The notes: generated by a model from the sequence alone, not told the origin. 64,000 nt of DNA from Desulfolutivibrio sulfoxidireducens (GCF_013376475.1 NZ_CP045508.1:1299501-1363500), one strand, 5' to 3'. Shown: positions 17,064 through 28,655, numbered from the stretch's first letter. Translations and numbers: made by a program.

Positions 17064-17936
17064 TTATTCCCGCCGGCAACAGGCCGCCCGCTCTTCCCCC
17101 CCGGCAAGCCCCGGCAAAAACGCCACCCTCGCCTCGTCGCGCGGCACCATGCGCCGGTAGCGGTAGGCGGGGGTGCCGGCCAGAAGCGCGGCCGGGACCA
17201 CCCGGCCCTCGGGGATGCCAAGCAGGCGGACCAGTTCCGGGCGGTGCTCCAGGGCGAACATGAGATAGCCCGCGAAACAGGTCCCCACGCCGTGGGCATG
17301 GGCCACGATTTCGAACCAGGTCGCGGCGATGACCGCGTCGGTCAGCGGGGTGATCCCCCGGGCCGGGACATGGGCGAACACCACGTGGGGCGCGCCCCGG
17401 GTGACCACGTCCTTGCCCTTGTCCACGGCCCGCGCGGCCCCGGCCAGACCCAGGGTCCGGGACAGGTCGGTCCTGGCCTGGACCTCCTCGCGCATCCATG
17501 CGGCGACGTGGGACAAAAGCTCGGCCACGGCCGGCCGGCCTTCCAGGATGGTCCAGGCCACGGGCTGGTGGTTGTGGCCCGAGGGGGCGTGGCGCGCGGA
17601 GTCCAGGATGGCCGCGAAGGTCTCCCGGGGGACGGTGTCCGGCTTGAAGTTGCGGATGGAGCGCCGGGTTCTGAGGTGATGGGCCAGGGCCTCCGGTGGC
17701 AGGGCCTTTGTGCGGTCGATGGGCGGGAAGTCCTCAAAGGGCAGAAGGCTGTGACGCAAGGCCCCGGTGGGACACACGGCCACGCAGTGGCCGCAGCGGA
17801 TGCAGTGGGCCTCCTTGCCGGCCAGCGGATAGGGCAGGCCCTCGGGGCCGTCCCGGCGCACCAGGCTGGCCGGACAGACCGCCACGCACAGGCCGTCGCG
17901 GCGGCAAAGCGTTTCGTCCACAGTGAAAAGGGGCAT
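17064..17936 (-). CDS. Ferredoxin-nitroreductase fusion flavoprotein
   Basis: 290 residues. The N-terminal ~60 form a ferredoxin domain: CRRDGLCVAVCP then CIRCGHCVAVCP, the first site having three obvious ligands. The rest is a nitroreductase domain with RRSIRNFKP (FMN phosphate binding) near residue 90 and APSGHNHQP. It probably reduces nitro or other electron-poor compounds with ferredoxin electrons in the cytoplasm. ATG has GGGAGG upstream. The last 88 bp but 13 are duplicated at 13219-13306. The C-terminus after the repeat (CRRE) differs from the sequence following the truncated copy. Confidence 0.88.
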   Translation of the reverse strand: MPLFTVDETLCRRDGLCVAVCPASLVRRDGPEGLPYPLAGKEAHCIRCGHCVAVCPTGALRHSLLPFEDFPPIDRTKALPPEALAHHLRTRRSIRNFKPDTVPRETFAAILDSARHAPSGHNHQPVAWTILEGRPAVAELLSHVAAWMREEVQARTDLSRTLGLAGAARAVDKGKDVVTRGAPHVVFAHVPARGITPLTDAVIAATWFEIVAHAHGVGTCFAGYLMFALEHRPELVRLLGIPEGRVVPAALLAGTPAYRYRRMVPRDEARVAFLPGLAGGEERAACCRRE

Positions 17937-17950
17937 TCTCCGGCCTCCCG

Positions 17951-18053
17951 GTGTCGCGTCCCTGAAAGAATGCGACAGTATTTTTCAGGAAAAAAGGAAC
18001 TTTTTTCATGTGTTGTCCTTGAAATTCTGGGCACGGATTTCAAGGACGCGACA

Positions 18054-18054
<1 letters not shown>
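17951..18054. repeat. Inverted-repeat-bounded intergenic element
   Basis: Arms GTGTCGCGTCCCTGAAA (17951-17967) and TTTCAAGGACGCGACAC (18038-18054) match at 16 of 17 positions, enclosing ~70 bp. Internal GCGACAGTATTTTTCAGG (17972-17989) recurs identically at 56325-56342. A relative of the right arm is at about 4414-4438. It is either a small non-coding mobile repeat or a conserved regulatory block. Confidence 0.65.
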
Positions 18055-19901
<1,847 letters not shown>

Positions 19902-20028
19902 GGGTGTCCTCGCGGGGGAAAATAGGCTGTGCGGCGTTACGATCCGGCGACGCCGGAAGGAAGAAGGATGCGGCCGGGCGGCCCTTGTCGTCGAAATTTA
20001 CGGAAAAGACAATCCCCGTCGGCGGTTC

Positions 20029-21741
20029 TTATTCGGCCAGGGGCAGGGTGAAAAAAAACGTGCTGCCCTGGCCGGGGACGCTCTCAACCCAGATGCGCCC
20101 GCCGTGGGATTCCACGATATGCCTGCAGATGGGCAGCCCCAGCCCCGTGCCCTTGGGGCGTTCCGAGGCCCCGTTGCGGACCTGGTTGAACTTTTCGAAG
20201 ATTTTGTGGACGTCGTCGGCGGCGATGCCGATGCCCGTGTCGGCCACGCTTATGCGCAGGAAACCATCCTGGCGCGTGGCCGCGCAGGTGATGGTCCCCT
20301 GGTCGGTGAACTTCACCGCGTTGGAGATGAGGTTCACCAGCACCTGGATGACGCGGTCGCGGTCGCCTGTGACCGGGGGCAGATCCGGCTCCAGGCAGCG
20401 GAGCAGGCGCACGTCCTTGCCTTCAAGAAGAACCGAGGTGGAGGCCATGACCCGGGTGACGAGTTCGGCCGGGTCGATGGTCTCCATGGTGAATTCCATG
20501 CGCCCGGATTCGAGCTTGGCCAGGTCCAGGACGTCGTTGATGAGATTGGTCAGGCGCTCGCCCTCGGCCACGATGATGGCCAGATTGGCCAGGACCTGTT
20601 CGGAGGCCTTGGATGTCCGTGGGTCGCCGCCGGGCAGGTCCGCGAAGATGGCGGCGAGTTTTTTCTGGATGATCTTGGAAAAGCCCAGGACCGAGGTCAG
20701 GGGGGTGCGGATCTCGTGGGAAACCATGGACAGAAAATCCGATTTGGTGCGGTTGGCCGCCTCGGCGATCTCCTCGGCCCGGCGGCGTTCCGCGACCTCG
20801 TGGACCAGACGGGCATTGGCCTGGCTCAGTTCCCGGGTGCGGTCCGCGACCCGCCCTTCAAGCTCGGCGTGGGCCTGGCGCAGGGCCTCCTCGGCGGCCT
20901 TGGCCGCGGTGATGTCCTCGCAGGAACCCTCGAGGTACAGCGGCAGTCCCGAGGGGTCGCGCACCACCCGGACGTTGAGCGAGGCCCAGATGATGCCGCC
21001 GTCCCGGCGTCGGAAACGGACCGGAAAACGCGTGGCCCCGCCCTGGGTCTTGATCAGGTGCATGAGCCGGTCCCGATCGTCGGCGTCGGCGTAGATCTGG
21101 CTGCGGATGTCCGTGACCTCCCGCATGAGCGCTTCCGGGGAGTCGTAGCCCAGGGCCGCGGCCATGGCCGGGTTGGCGCTGGTGAAGCGTCCGGCCGGGG
21201 TGGAGGTGAAAAAACCCTCCACGGCGTTTTCCACGATGCCCCGGTAGCGTTCCTCGGCGCGCTTGAGGGCGCGTTCGGCCTTCTTGCGCCGGGCGATGTC
21301 CCGGGCCACCACCACGGCCTTGCGCACCTGCGGTCCGGAGGCCACCCGGATGGTCATCTCCACGGCCACGGCCGCGCCGTCCGGGCTGGCCAGGTCCAGT
21401 TCCAGGGGAGACTCGGTCCCGCCGGCGGCAAAGGCCTCCTTCACCGGACGAACCGCCCTGGGCCGCAGAAAATCCCAAAACAGCGCGCCTAGAATCCGCA
21501 TCTTGTCCCGGCCGAGCAGGGCCGGCGCGGCCCCGGTCGCGTCCAGGACGACGCCGGTCGTCGCATCCACGAGAAAGATGGCGTCGTTGCTGACGTCGAG
21601 CAGCTCACGGAAACGCTCCAGTTCGGAAAGCCGTTCCTGGAGTTCGGGATAATAGCTCTTGCTCAGGGACTGCTCCCCAAGCCCGATGAGCTTTTCCCGG
21701 GAGGCCTTCCAGTCAGCCTTGGAATCGGCAGGCGGCTTCAT
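20029..21741 (-). CDS. Cytoplasmic PAS-PAS sensor histidine kinase
   Basis: 570 residues with no membrane span. Two PAS domains (about 40-160 and 165-290), a coiled coil, HisKA with phospho-acceptor His in [11 protein letters not shown] near 340, and a HATPase domain with NAVKF, DTGIGI and GTGLGLPIC boxes. It should autophosphorylate in response to a soluble redox or ligand signal. The start overlaps the 3' end of the iron alcohol dehydrogenase gene by 29 bp, so the two are co-transcribed. No regulator gene is adjacent; a single-domain receiver elsewhere could be its partner. Confidence 0.9.
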   Translation of the reverse strand: MKPPADSKADWKASREKLIGLGEQSLSKSYYPELQERLSELERFRELLDVSNDAIFLVDATTGVVLDATGAAPALLGRDKMRILGALFWDFLRPRAVRPVKEAFAAGGTESPLELDLASPDGAAVAVEMTIRVASGPQVRKAVVVARDIARRKKAERALKRAEERYRGIVENAVEGFFTSTPAGRFTSANPAMAAALGYDSPEALMREVTDIRSQIYADADDRDRLMHLIKTQGGATRFPVRFRRRDGGIIWASLNVRVVRDPSGLPLYLEGSCEDITAAKAAEEALRQAHAELEGRVADRTRELSQANARLVHEVAERRRAEEIAEAANRTKSDFLSMVSHEIRTPLTSVLGFSKIIQKKLAAIFADLPGGDPRTSKASEQVLANLAIIVAEGERLTNLINDVLDLAKLESGRMEFTMETIDPAELVTRVMASTSVLLEGKDVRLLRCLEPDLPPVTGDRDRVIQVLVNLISNAVKFTDQGTITCAATRQDGFLRISVADTGIGIAADDVHKIFEKFNQVRNGASERPKGTGLGLPICRHIVESHGGRIWVESVPGQGSTFFFTLPLAE

Positions 21742-22894
21742 ACAGGGACCGGATGTCCTCGACCGTGGGTTGGCGCGGATTGGTGATCATGCATGGATCG
21801 TTTATGGCCTTGGCGGAGAGTTCGGAGAGTTCGTTCGGGCGCACGCCCAGGTCGCTTAAGGTCTGGTTCACCCCGGCCTCCTTTTTCAGGCGGCGCAGGG
21901 AGGCGATGACGGCGTCCTTTTGTTCGTCCTGGGGCATGTCCGGTTCGATGCGCGCCCCCAGGACGCGTCCGATGTCCGCATAGCGATCGGGGGCCGATGC
22001 GTAATTGTAGCCCACCACATGGTCAAGCAAAATGGCGTTGCACTGGCCGTGGGGCAGGTCCAGAAATCCCCCCAGGCTGTGGGCCATGGCGTGCACCGCG
22101 CCTAAAATGGCGTTGGAGAAGGCCAGCCCGGCATAGAGGCTGGCGAACATCATGCCGCTTCGGGCGTCGGGGTCGTCCGGCCCGCGGATGGCGGCCACCA
22201 GATGGTCCCGGACAAGCTCCACGGCCCTTATGGCGAACAGGTCGGTGACCGGGGAGTGGGCGTTGGAGACGTAGGCCTCGATGGCGTGGGTCAGGGCGTC
22301 GAGGCCGGTGTGGGCCGTGAGTTCCTGGTCCATGGTCATGGTGGGCAGGGGATCGACCAGGGCCGCGTCCGGGATCACGGTCTTGCTGACGATGGCGATC
22401 TTGACCTTGCGCTTGGTGTCGTTGATGATGGCGAACTGGGAGACCTCGGCCCCGGTTCCGGACGTGGTGGGCACGCAGATCAGCGGCGGACCGGGTTTTT
22501 CCACGTTGTCCACGCCCTCGAATTCGAGCACGTGGCGGTTGTTGGCGCACACGATGCCGATGGCCTTGGCGCAGTCCATGGGGCTGCCGCCGCCCACGGC
22601 CACAATGGCGTCGCAGCCCTCGCGGCGATAGACCTCGGCCCCGGCCATGACCTCGTAGTCGCGGGGATTGGGCGAGACGTCGGCGAAAATGGTGGTGGGC
22701 GCCCCGGCCTCGCGCAGGCTGTCGATGACCTGGCCGGCCCAGCCCAGGCGGATGAGGTTCGGTCCGGTGACCACCAGGGCCTTTTTGACCCTCAGGTTTC
22801 TGGCGTAGCGCCCGGCCAGCCGGGCCGCGCCAGGACCGAACACGAATTCCGGGGCCACGAACTTGCGCAGTTCGGTCGTCGCCTCGTGGGTCAC
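21713..22894 (-). CDS. Iron-containing alcohol dehydrogenase
   Basis: 393 residues of the group III Fe-ADH family, cytoplasmic and NAD(P)-dependent. NAD motif GGGSPMDCAKA near 100, PTTSGTGAEVS near 145, and metal-ligand region with DALTHAIEAYVS, HAMAHSLGG and PHGQCNA. The start is GTG with AAGGAG eight bases upstream. A second Fe-ADH lies at 46561-47703; the two differ substantially. It precedes and overlaps the PAS kinase gene. The substrate is probably a short-chain alcohol or aldehyde. Confidence 0.92.
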   Translation of the reverse strand: MTHEATTELRKFVAPEFVFGPGAARLAGRYARNLRVKKALVVTGPNLIRLGWAGQVIDSLREAGAPTTIFADVSPNPRDYEVMAGAEVYRREGCDAIVAVGGGSPMDCAKAIGIVCANNRHVLEFEGVDNVEKPGPPLICVPTTSGTGAEVSQFAIINDTKRKVKIAIVSKTVIPDAALVDPLPTMTMDQELTAHTGLDALTHAIEAYVSNAHSPVTDLFAIRAVELVRDHLVAAIRGPDDPDARSGMMFASLYAGLAFSNAILGAVHAMAHSLGGFLDLPHGQCNAILLDHVVGYNYASAPDRYADIGRVLGARIEPDMPQDEQKDAVIASLRRLKKEAGVNQTLSDLGVRPNELSELSAKAINDPCMITNPRQPTVEDIRSLYEAACRFQG

Positions 22895-23013
22895 GGCAGG
22901 GCTCCTTGTGCGGGCGTGATGGTACGTCGCGTTTTGGGCGTCTTTTCCATCTCAAAACCGATACACGTTTTTTAGCCGCCGGAAAAGCCTGTTCGAAAAA
23001 ACGCACACATCTT

Positions 23014-23787
23014 TCATTTCGCCGCCACGGCCTCCATCCCGGCCACCGCGATCCCCATCTTCCCGAGCCCCCGGCGGACCTCGGCCGAGGTCAAAACGGC
23101 GATCTCCCGTTCCCGGGCGGCACTGTAGGCGGTGATGGCCGAAAGCTCGGCGTCGCTGTGGCCGGGGTGGCACATAAGCTCCACCACGGCCGTGTCCGGC
23201 AGGTCCGCGAAGGCCGCGGCCACGAGGTCCAGGAAACGCTCGGGCGAAAGATCCTCACCGAAAAAATGGGTGATGAAGGCGTCGGCGCAGGGCACCCCGG
23301 CCGCGCGAAGCGCGGCGGCCATGTCCGGATTCGTGGCCCGGGCCGGAATCCCGAGTTCCCGGGCGAATTCCAGGTAGACCGGGAACACGTCGGGCCGCTT
23401 GTGCACATGGTGATGGGTGTCCATGTGCGATGGTTCGACTCCGCGGGATCGCATGAACTCCAGTTGCGCCCGCCACTCCCGGCGCAGCTCATCGGCCGAG
23501 ACCTCTTCGATGTCCATGCGCTTTCTGGCGAAGACCCCCTCGGGGGTCACCAGGGTCGGGACCTCGCCTGGCGGCAGGCAGGGCGGATGCCCTCCGGTCA
23601 ACTGGAAATGGACGCCCATGCGTCCGGAAAGCGCCCCGGCGTAGGTCCGGATGCGGTCCGCCGCGCCCGGGGGGCGGGTCATGGCCGTGGTGGCCCGGAC
23701 CACGCCGTGGTCCATGGCATAGACGATGCCCCGGCAGATGCCGTCGGTCAGCCCGAAATCGTCCGCATTGACCACGAGGCGGCGCAT
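23014..23787 (-). CDS. ChbG/HpnK-type polysaccharide deacetylase (YdjC family)
   Basis: 257 residues. NADDFGLT at the N-terminus supplies metal ligands, with HMDTHHHVHKRP in the middle and VVELMCHPGHSD toward the end, typical of YdjC-fold amide deacetylases acting on N-acetylated sugars or hopanoid glycans. I chose the ATG at 23787 with AAGGAG five bases upstream, discarding a longer frame. It sits alone between the Fe-ADH and the ElbB genes. Confidence 0.85.
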   Translation of the reverse strand: MRRLVVNADDFGLTDGICRGIVYAMDHGVVRATTAMTRPPGAADRIRTYAGALSGRMGVHFQLTGGHPPCLPPGEVPTLVTPEGVFARKRMDIEEVSADELRREWRAQLEFMRSRGVEPSHMDTHHHVHKRPDVFPVYLEFARELGIPARATNPDMAAALRAAGVPCADAFITHFFGEDLSPERFLDLVAAAFADLPDTAVVELMCHPGHSDAELSAITAYSAAREREIAVLTSAEVRRGLGKMGIAVAGMEAVAAK

Positions 23788-23868
23788 ATGGCTCCTTGTC
23801 GTTCTTTCCCCGTTGTTTCCATCAATCGGCGGAGCAGCGTTCCCTTTGTGGGATTCCAAAGGGCAAAG

Positions 23869-23943
23869 CCCTTTGGCCGCCGGAGGCATTTTTTCCTCCC
23901 GCCTCGCCGTCAGGTACCGCGCCCTTTGGCCGCCGGAGGCATT
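23869..23943. repeat. Two copies of a 22-bp 3'-element motif
   Basis: CCCTTTGGCCGCCGGAGGCATT occurs at 23869-23890 and again at 23922-23943, 53 bp apart. The core GGCCGCCGGAGGC is also beside the ilvB terminator at 8695-8707. These look like members of a dispersed intergenic repeat. Confidence 0.8.
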
Positions 23944-23978
23944 TCTTCCCCCGGTCTGTTCGCCTCTCCCTATCAGGT

Positions 23979-24632
23979 TTACCCGGCCCGGCGCACGATC
24001 TCGACCACGAACTTTTCGATGCCCTTTGCCACGTCGGCGATGCCGGGGCCCAGCATGTAGGCCGGGGTGGTCACGAGGTTGAGCCTCTCATCCACCACGA
24101 TGTCGTCCACGGGGCAGTTGACGTGCACCGCGCCTGTTTTTTCTATGGCCTGGGCCGTGCCCATGTCGTTTCCGATGGTCAGGCGGGGCTTTTTGGCCCC
24201 GAGCACCAGGGCCAGGACCACCGGGGCGATGCAGATGGCCCCGACTGGCCTGCCCGCGTCATGCACCTCGCGGATGAGCCGGGCCACCTCGGGATGGGCC
24301 GACCCTCCCGCGCCCCTGGCCGCGAAATCGCACAGGTTCTTGGCCACCCCGTTGCCGCCGGGCAGGATCAGGGCGTCCAGGTCCGCGCCTTTGGCCGTGG
24401 CCACGTCCTTGATATTGCTCCGGGCGATGCGGGCCGCTTCCACAAGCACGCCGCGCCTCTCGCCCATGGGTTTTTTCGTCAGGAAATTCACGGCCTCGAA
24501 GCTCACGTCCGGGGCGTAGATCCGGGTTTTGGCCCCGGCCTGGGCCAGATAGAGCAGGGTCAGGACGGATTCGTGGATCTCCGCGCCGTCGATGTTGCCG
24601 CAGCCGGCCAGGATGACGCCGATGGTGGACAT
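23979..24632 (-). CDS. elbB: ElbB-type DJ-1/PfpI family protein (glyoxalase III-like)
   Basis: 217 residues, the standard ElbB length. It opens GVILAGCGNIDGAEIHE and has the nucleophile elbow in GAICIAPVVLAL (Cys near 135). DJ-1-superfamily cytoplasmic protein linked in enteric bacteria to isoprenoid metabolism and glyoxal detoxification. ATG at 24632 has AGGAGG nearby. It is divergent from the downstream LeuA-like synthase gene, sharing the 24633-24803 promoter region. Confidence 0.88.
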   Translation of the reverse strand: MSTIGVILAGCGNIDGAEIHESVLTLLYLAQAGAKTRIYAPDVSFEAVNFLTKKPMGERRGVLVEAARIARSNIKDVATAKGADLDALILPGGNGVAKNLCDFAARGAGGSAHPEVARLIREVHDAGRPVGAICIAPVVLALVLGAKKPRLTIGNDMGTAQAIEKTGAVHVNCPVDDIVVDERLNLVTTPAYMLGPGIADVAKGIEKFVVEIVRRAG

Positions 24633-24803
24633 GTCCGCCTCCTTGGTGGTTTCGGTGTTCCCAGGGTCTTTTGGCAGGTGCAAGGAGTCCTATCCCCGGG
24701 GAGGGGGATTCGTCAAACCGGATGCCCGGGGATCGGCCCCGGGCCGCGATTTCCACCATCCCCCCGCGTTGCTTTTCCCGGGATTCTGTCGCACACAGGC
24801 GGC

Positions 24804-26021
24804 ATGGCCGGCCAACGCTCCATGACACCGCTTCTTCTGGGCGACACCACCTTGCGCGACGGGGAACAGATGCCCGGGGCCATGCTCGATCCCGCCGACA
24901 AGCTTGCCGTGGCCCGGGCCCTGGCCGAGGCCGGGGTGGACCTGATCGAGGCCGGATTCCCGGCCGTGTCGCGCACCGAGGCCGCGGCCGTGGAGATGAT
25001 CGCCCGGGAGGCGGCGGATTTTTCCGGCCCCGGCGGCGTGGGCGATTCGGGCGGGCCGGTGGTCGCGGCCCTGTGCCGGGCGCTTCAAAAGGACATCGAT
25101 GCCGCCGATCAAGCCTTGGCCGACGCGCCCGCGAAACGCCGGGCGGCCAACATTTTTTTATCCGCAAGCCCGCTGCATCGGCGCTACAAACTGAAAAAAT
25201 CCAAGGCCGACGTCCTGGTCATGGCCGCGCGGGCCGTGGCCTACGCCCGGTCGCGCTTCGAGCTGGTCAATTTCAGCGCCGAGGACGCCAGCCGCACCGA
25301 GCCGGAGTATCTGGCCCGGCTCTATGAGGCCGCGATCACGGCCGGGGCGACCTCCATCGGATTCCCGGACACGCTCGGGGTGCTTACCCCGGACGAGGTG
25401 AAACACCGCCTGGCCTTTTTGCGCGCCCACGTCCGGGGCATCGAATCGGTCCTTCTCGGGGCGCATTTTCACGACGACCTTGGGCTGGCCACGGCCAACA
25501 CCCTGGCGGCGGTCCAGGCCGGGGTGGACATGGTCCACTGCACGGTGGGAGGCATCGGGGAGCGGGCCGGGAACGCGGCCCTGGAGGAGACGGCGGCGGC
25601 GGTGGTCCTGCGTCCGGACATCTATGGCCGGCGGGTGAACCTGGACGCGACGCGGCTTGCGCCCCTGTGCCGGCTGGTCGCGGGCCTGACCGGCGTCCCG
25701 ATTCCGCCGAACAAGGCCGTGTGCGGGGCTAACGCCTTTGCCACGGGCGCGGGCATCCACCAGGACGGGCTTCTCAAGCATCCGGACACGTATCTGCCGT
25801 ATCCGCCCGAGATCGTGGGGGCGGACCCGGCCCGGATCGTGCTCACGAAGCACAGCGGCCGGGCGGCGCTTCGGATGCGGCTTTCGCGGATGGGCGTCGA
25901 GGCGGACGAGGCGCGGCTGGCGGCCATCGGCGAGGCGCTGAAAAACGCGACCAAGGCGGAGTGGGCGGACGAGGAGGGGCTTATGGCCCGGGTGGTCGGG
26001 AAGGTGTCCGGCCCGTCGTAG
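24804..26021 (+). CDS. 2-isopropylmalate/homocitrate synthase family enzyme lacking the regulatory domain
   Basis: 405 residues, a TIM-barrel Claisen condensation enzyme. [16 protein letters not shown] at the N-terminus, [12 protein letters not shown] in the middle, metal-binding [12 protein letters not shown] and [14 protein letters not shown] match the LeuA/NifV/AksA family. It ends shortly after [12 protein letters not shown] and so lacks the ~120-residue LeuA regulatory domain. It could be a feedback-insensitive isopropylmalate synthase, a homocitrate or a citramalate synthase; sequence motifs lean to LeuA-like. The ribosome site is weak (AGGCGG). Bases 25881-25965 near its 3' end are duplicated at 27663-27747. 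Confidence 0.82.
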   Translation: MAGQRSMTPLLLGDTTLRDGEQMPGAMLDPADKLAVARALAEAGVDLIEAGFPAVSRTEAAAVEMIAREAADFSGPGGVGDSGGPVVAALCRALQKDIDAADQALADAPAKRRAANIFLSASPLHRRYKLKKSKADVLVMAARAVAYARSRFELVNFSAEDASRTEPEYLARLYEAAITAGATSIGFPDTLGVLTPDEVKHRLAFLRAHVRGIESVLLGAHFHDDLGLATANTLAAVQAGVDMVHCTVGGIGERAGNAALEETAAAVVLRPDIYGRRVNLDATRLAPLCRLVAGLTGVPIPPNKAVCGANAFATGAGIHQDGLLKHPDTYLPYPPEIVGADPARIVLTKHSGRAALRMRLSRMGVEADEARLAAIGEALKNATKAEWADEEGLMARVVGKVSGPS

Positions 26022-26106
26022 CGCGAAGCGATCCGCGGCGGCGTCCGCCGATCCCGGCGGCGCGCCATGAGACGCTGCATCCGGCAGCCAGGAGGAACGC
26101 GCCCCC

Positions 26107-27651
26107 ATGTTGCTCGATTTCACCACTCTGCTCGTTCTGAACCTCATCGTCAACGTCATCAACCTCGGGGCCATGACGCTGTTGTGGAGGCGTTACAGGG
26201 ACAGATACGCCGGCCTGTCCTTCTGGACCCAGGCCATGGCCGTGCATGTGCTGGGCATCGGCCTCATCCTGTTCAGGACGGCCCTCCCCCTTTTTTTCAC
26301 GGCGGTCGTGGCCAACGGCCTGTTGATGTCCAGCACCCTGCTGATGCTCGCGGGCTTCCAGGGTTTCACCGGGACCGTCGCCCGGCGGACGCACAACCTG
26401 GTCGCCTTCGCCGTCTATCTCCTGTCATTGTCTTATTTCTCTGTCTTGGTTCCGGACATCGACGCCCGCAACATTTGCAACTCGGTCATCATCATTCTCG
26501 TCAACGCCCAGACCTGCTGGCTGCTTTTCCGTCAGGTCCCGGACCGGATGCGCCGGATCACCTTCTACGCCGGGGTGTTGATGGCCTGTTACGTCGCGGT
26601 CAGCCTGGCCAGGATCGTCATCCTGCTGTCGTTTCCCAGGGAATCCGCCCTGTTTCGGTCCGGACTGGCGGACTCCGTGGCCATCGCCAGCTTCATCGCC
26701 CTGCACGTCTGCCTGATCATCGCCCTGGCCCTGACCATCGTCCGCCGGCTGATGGACGACGTGCTGGCCAACGAGGAAAAGTTCGTCAAGGCCTTCCAAC
26801 TGGCCCCCTATGCCCTGATCATCTCCCGGCGCGACGATCTGGGCGTGGTCGAGGTCAACGAGGGATTTTGCGGCATGTTCGGCCACAGCCGCTTCGAGGC
26901 GCTGGGCAAATCCCTGCCGACCCTGCTTTGGCCGGCCGGCCGGCCGGGGGAGTCCCTTCCCCCGGAGGCGTTCACCGGGCCTGGGCATGGAGAAAAGCGG
27001 GAGATACAGGCGCAACGCAAGTCCGGGGAGACGATGATCGGCGAGCTTGTCTCGGAGGAGATCGCCATCGATGGCCAGGCGCACGTGCTGTCCACCATCA
27101 ACGACATCACCGGGGAGAGCCGGCTGCGGCAACGGCTCGAGGAACTGGCCACCACGGACAGCCTGACGGGCCTGCCCAACCGGCGCTTTTTTTACGAGCG
27201 CTTCGACATCGCCCGTCCGCTGGCCGGCAGACGCCGGACCCGCATGGCGGTCATGTCCATCGACCTGGACAGGTTCAAGTCGGTGAACGACACCCTGGGG
27301 CATGCCGCCGGTGACGCGGTGCTCGTCGAGGCCGCCCGCCGCCTGGCGGAAAGCCTGCGCCATGCGGACGTGGTGTCCCGGTTCGGCGGCGACGAGTTCG
27401 TGGTCCTTCTGACCGAGGTGCGTGGGGTGGAGGATGCGTCCCGGGTGGCGGAGAAGATCGTGGCGGCGTTCCGGAGGCCCTTCGAGGTTGCGGGCCGGCC
27501 GGTGGCGATCACGGCCAGCCTGGGGTTCGCCGTGTTCCCGGAGCATGGGGAGGATCTGGAAGCGCTTTTGAAGCGATCCGACGAGGCGCTCTATGAATCC
27601 AAGCGGGCCGGCCGGGACGGATACGCGGTGGCCGGGTGGCCGGGGGGATGA
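26107..27651 (+). CDS. Integral-membrane PAS-GGDEF diguanylate cyclase
   Basis: 514 residues. The first ~215 contain about six membrane spans, followed by a PAS domain (~225-340) and a GGDEF domain (~355-510) with the intact active motif FGGDEF and a TDSLTGLPNRRFF start. It should make cyclic di-GMP in response to a membrane or cytoplasmic signal. AGGAGG lies 12 bases before the ATG. This is the only gene between the two copies of the LeuA-like 3'-end repeat. Confidence 0.9.
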   Translation: MLLDFTTLLVLNLIVNVINLGAMTLLWRRYRDRYAGLSFWTQAMAVHVLGIGLILFRTALPLFFTAVVANGLLMSSTLLMLAGFQGFTGTVARRTHNLVAFAVYLLSLSYFSVLVPDIDARNICNSVIIILVNAQTCWLLFRQVPDRMRRITFYAGVLMACYVAVSLARIVILLSFPRESALFRSGLADSVAIASFIALHVCLIIALALTIVRRLMDDVLANEEKFVKAFQLAPYALIISRRDDLGVVEVNEGFCGMFGHSRFEALGKSLPTLLWPAGRPGESLPPEAFTGPGHGEKREIQAQRKSGETMIGELVSEEIAIDGQAHVLSTINDITGESRLRQRLEELATTDSLTGLPNRRFFYERFDIARPLAGRRRTRMAVMSIDLDRFKSVNDTLGHAAGDAVLVEAARRLAESLRHADVVSRFGGDEFVVLLTEVRGVEDASRVAEKIVAAFRRPFEVAGRPVAITASLGFAVFPEHGEDLEALLKRSDEALYESKRAGRDGYAVAGWPGG

Positions 27652-27662
27652 GCCTTCCGTGG

Positions 27663-27747
27663 TTTTCGCGGATGGGCATCGAGACGGACGAGGCGCGGCT
27701 TGCGGCCATCGGCGAGGCGCTGAAAAACGCGACCAAGGCGGAGTGGG
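27663..27747 (+). pseudogene. Truncated second copy of the LeuA-like gene 3' end (flanking repeat, cargo 2)
   Basis: 85 bp identical to 25881-25965 at 81 positions; it would encode [19 protein letters not shown] and on through NATKAEW. After the repeat the sequence becomes AT-rich and unrelated. With the intact copy it brackets the 26107-27651 diguanylate cyclase as direct repeats in the same orientation. Confidence 0.9.
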
Positions 27748-27775
27748 AGTTCGAGAAGAGGGTTAATACGAATTG

Positions 27776-28192
27776 TTACACTTCAAGTCCAGGTTGTTCA
27801 CTGAAAGGGAGTAATCGGAATAGCGCTCCAGCTAAGCTCATGATTCCTATTCCGCTGACAATATGCTCAGAAATATTTCCGGTTATAAATAGTATTATGG
27901 TCTCAATCAAAATAATCATAGACACAATGGGTGATACAATTACTTTGCTATGAAAATCTGCTTTTCTAGTATGTGCTGGTAAATATATAGAAATTGTTGT
28001 ACAAAGCGAAGCTAACAAGGTTAATAGTGCCGATATAAAAGTGGCATATTTGTCCAACATGGGCCAAGACCACTCTGAATTATGAGATATTGCTATACCA
28101 TAAATCATGATTAAAAAACCAATTCCGCCTAGTACATTTAGCGATGCGATTGTGACTTGCCTGAATAAGAGTTGATATTTCGTAATATGCAT
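27776..28192 (-). CDS. Small four-span membrane protein, unknown function
   Basis: 138 residues with four predicted transmembrane segments (about 15-37, 49-71, 84-105 and 108-127) and almost no soluble part. AT-rich compared with its neighbours. ATG at 28192 has GGGGA about eight bases upstream. No family recognised. It sits between two truncated gene-end repeats (from the LeuA-like and double-cubane genes), that is, in the accessory gap where two convergent genes originally met. Confidence 0.6.
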   Translation of the reverse strand: MHITKYQLLFRQVTIASLNVLGGIGFLIMIYGIAISHNSEWSWPMLDKYATFISALLTLLASLCTTISIYLPAHTRKADFHSKVIVSPIVSMIILIETIILFITGNISEHIVSGIGIMSLAGALFRLLPFSEQPGLEV

Positions 28193-28363
28193 ACGTATGT
28201 CCCCTTTATAGCATTGTTGGTATGATACATAAAGGGAATCCTTTGATCGCTACTCTTTCTAAAAGTATTGAAAGAGACTCTGCATAGGCATACTGTTTAT
28301 TTATACATTAATTATTGAACATTAATAAATATATGTCAATAAATTTGTGTGTAAATATTCTAT

Positions 28364-28567
28364 GTGCGATCCGCGACCGGGGAGGGGAGGTCCGGAGGGA
28401 CAGTGTCCCTCCGGGCGGGGTCCGGGGCGGCAGCCCCGGGGAATCCGGGGACGGCAGCCCCGGTTTTGTTATTCCAACGTCTCCACGAAGGCCTCGACCC
28501 GGGTCTTGAGCTGGCCGATATCCTCCATGCTGTAGCCGGTCTCCAGGGCCAGGGACGGGATGCCCTT
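28364..28567 (-). pseudogene. Truncated second copy of the double-cubane gene 3' end plus its terminator (flanking repeat, cargo 3)
   Basis: Bases 28469-28567 match 29668-29766 at 98 of 99 positions, covering the last 33 codons. The similarity continues through ~105 bp of downstream hairpins (28364-28468 versus 29514-29667). The intact side carries two extra 24-bp hairpin units. The copy stops abruptly at 28567, where the HigBA promoter begins. Confidence 0.92.
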
Positions 28568-28596
28568 TTGTCCGTCAAACCGGGCATGGTCTCCTC

Positions 28597-28624
28597 TTGA
28601 CCTTTGCACTAAAAAAAGTACACT
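28597..28624 (+). promoter_or_regulatory. Putative sigma-70 promoter for higBA
   Basis: TTGACC (28597-28602), 16 bp, then TACACT (28619-28624), about 30 bp ahead of the toxin start and immediately inside the cargo boundary. Confidence 0.55.
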
Positions 28625-28655
28625 TGGTCTTCATATCTCGCCCGGGGGACTGTTG

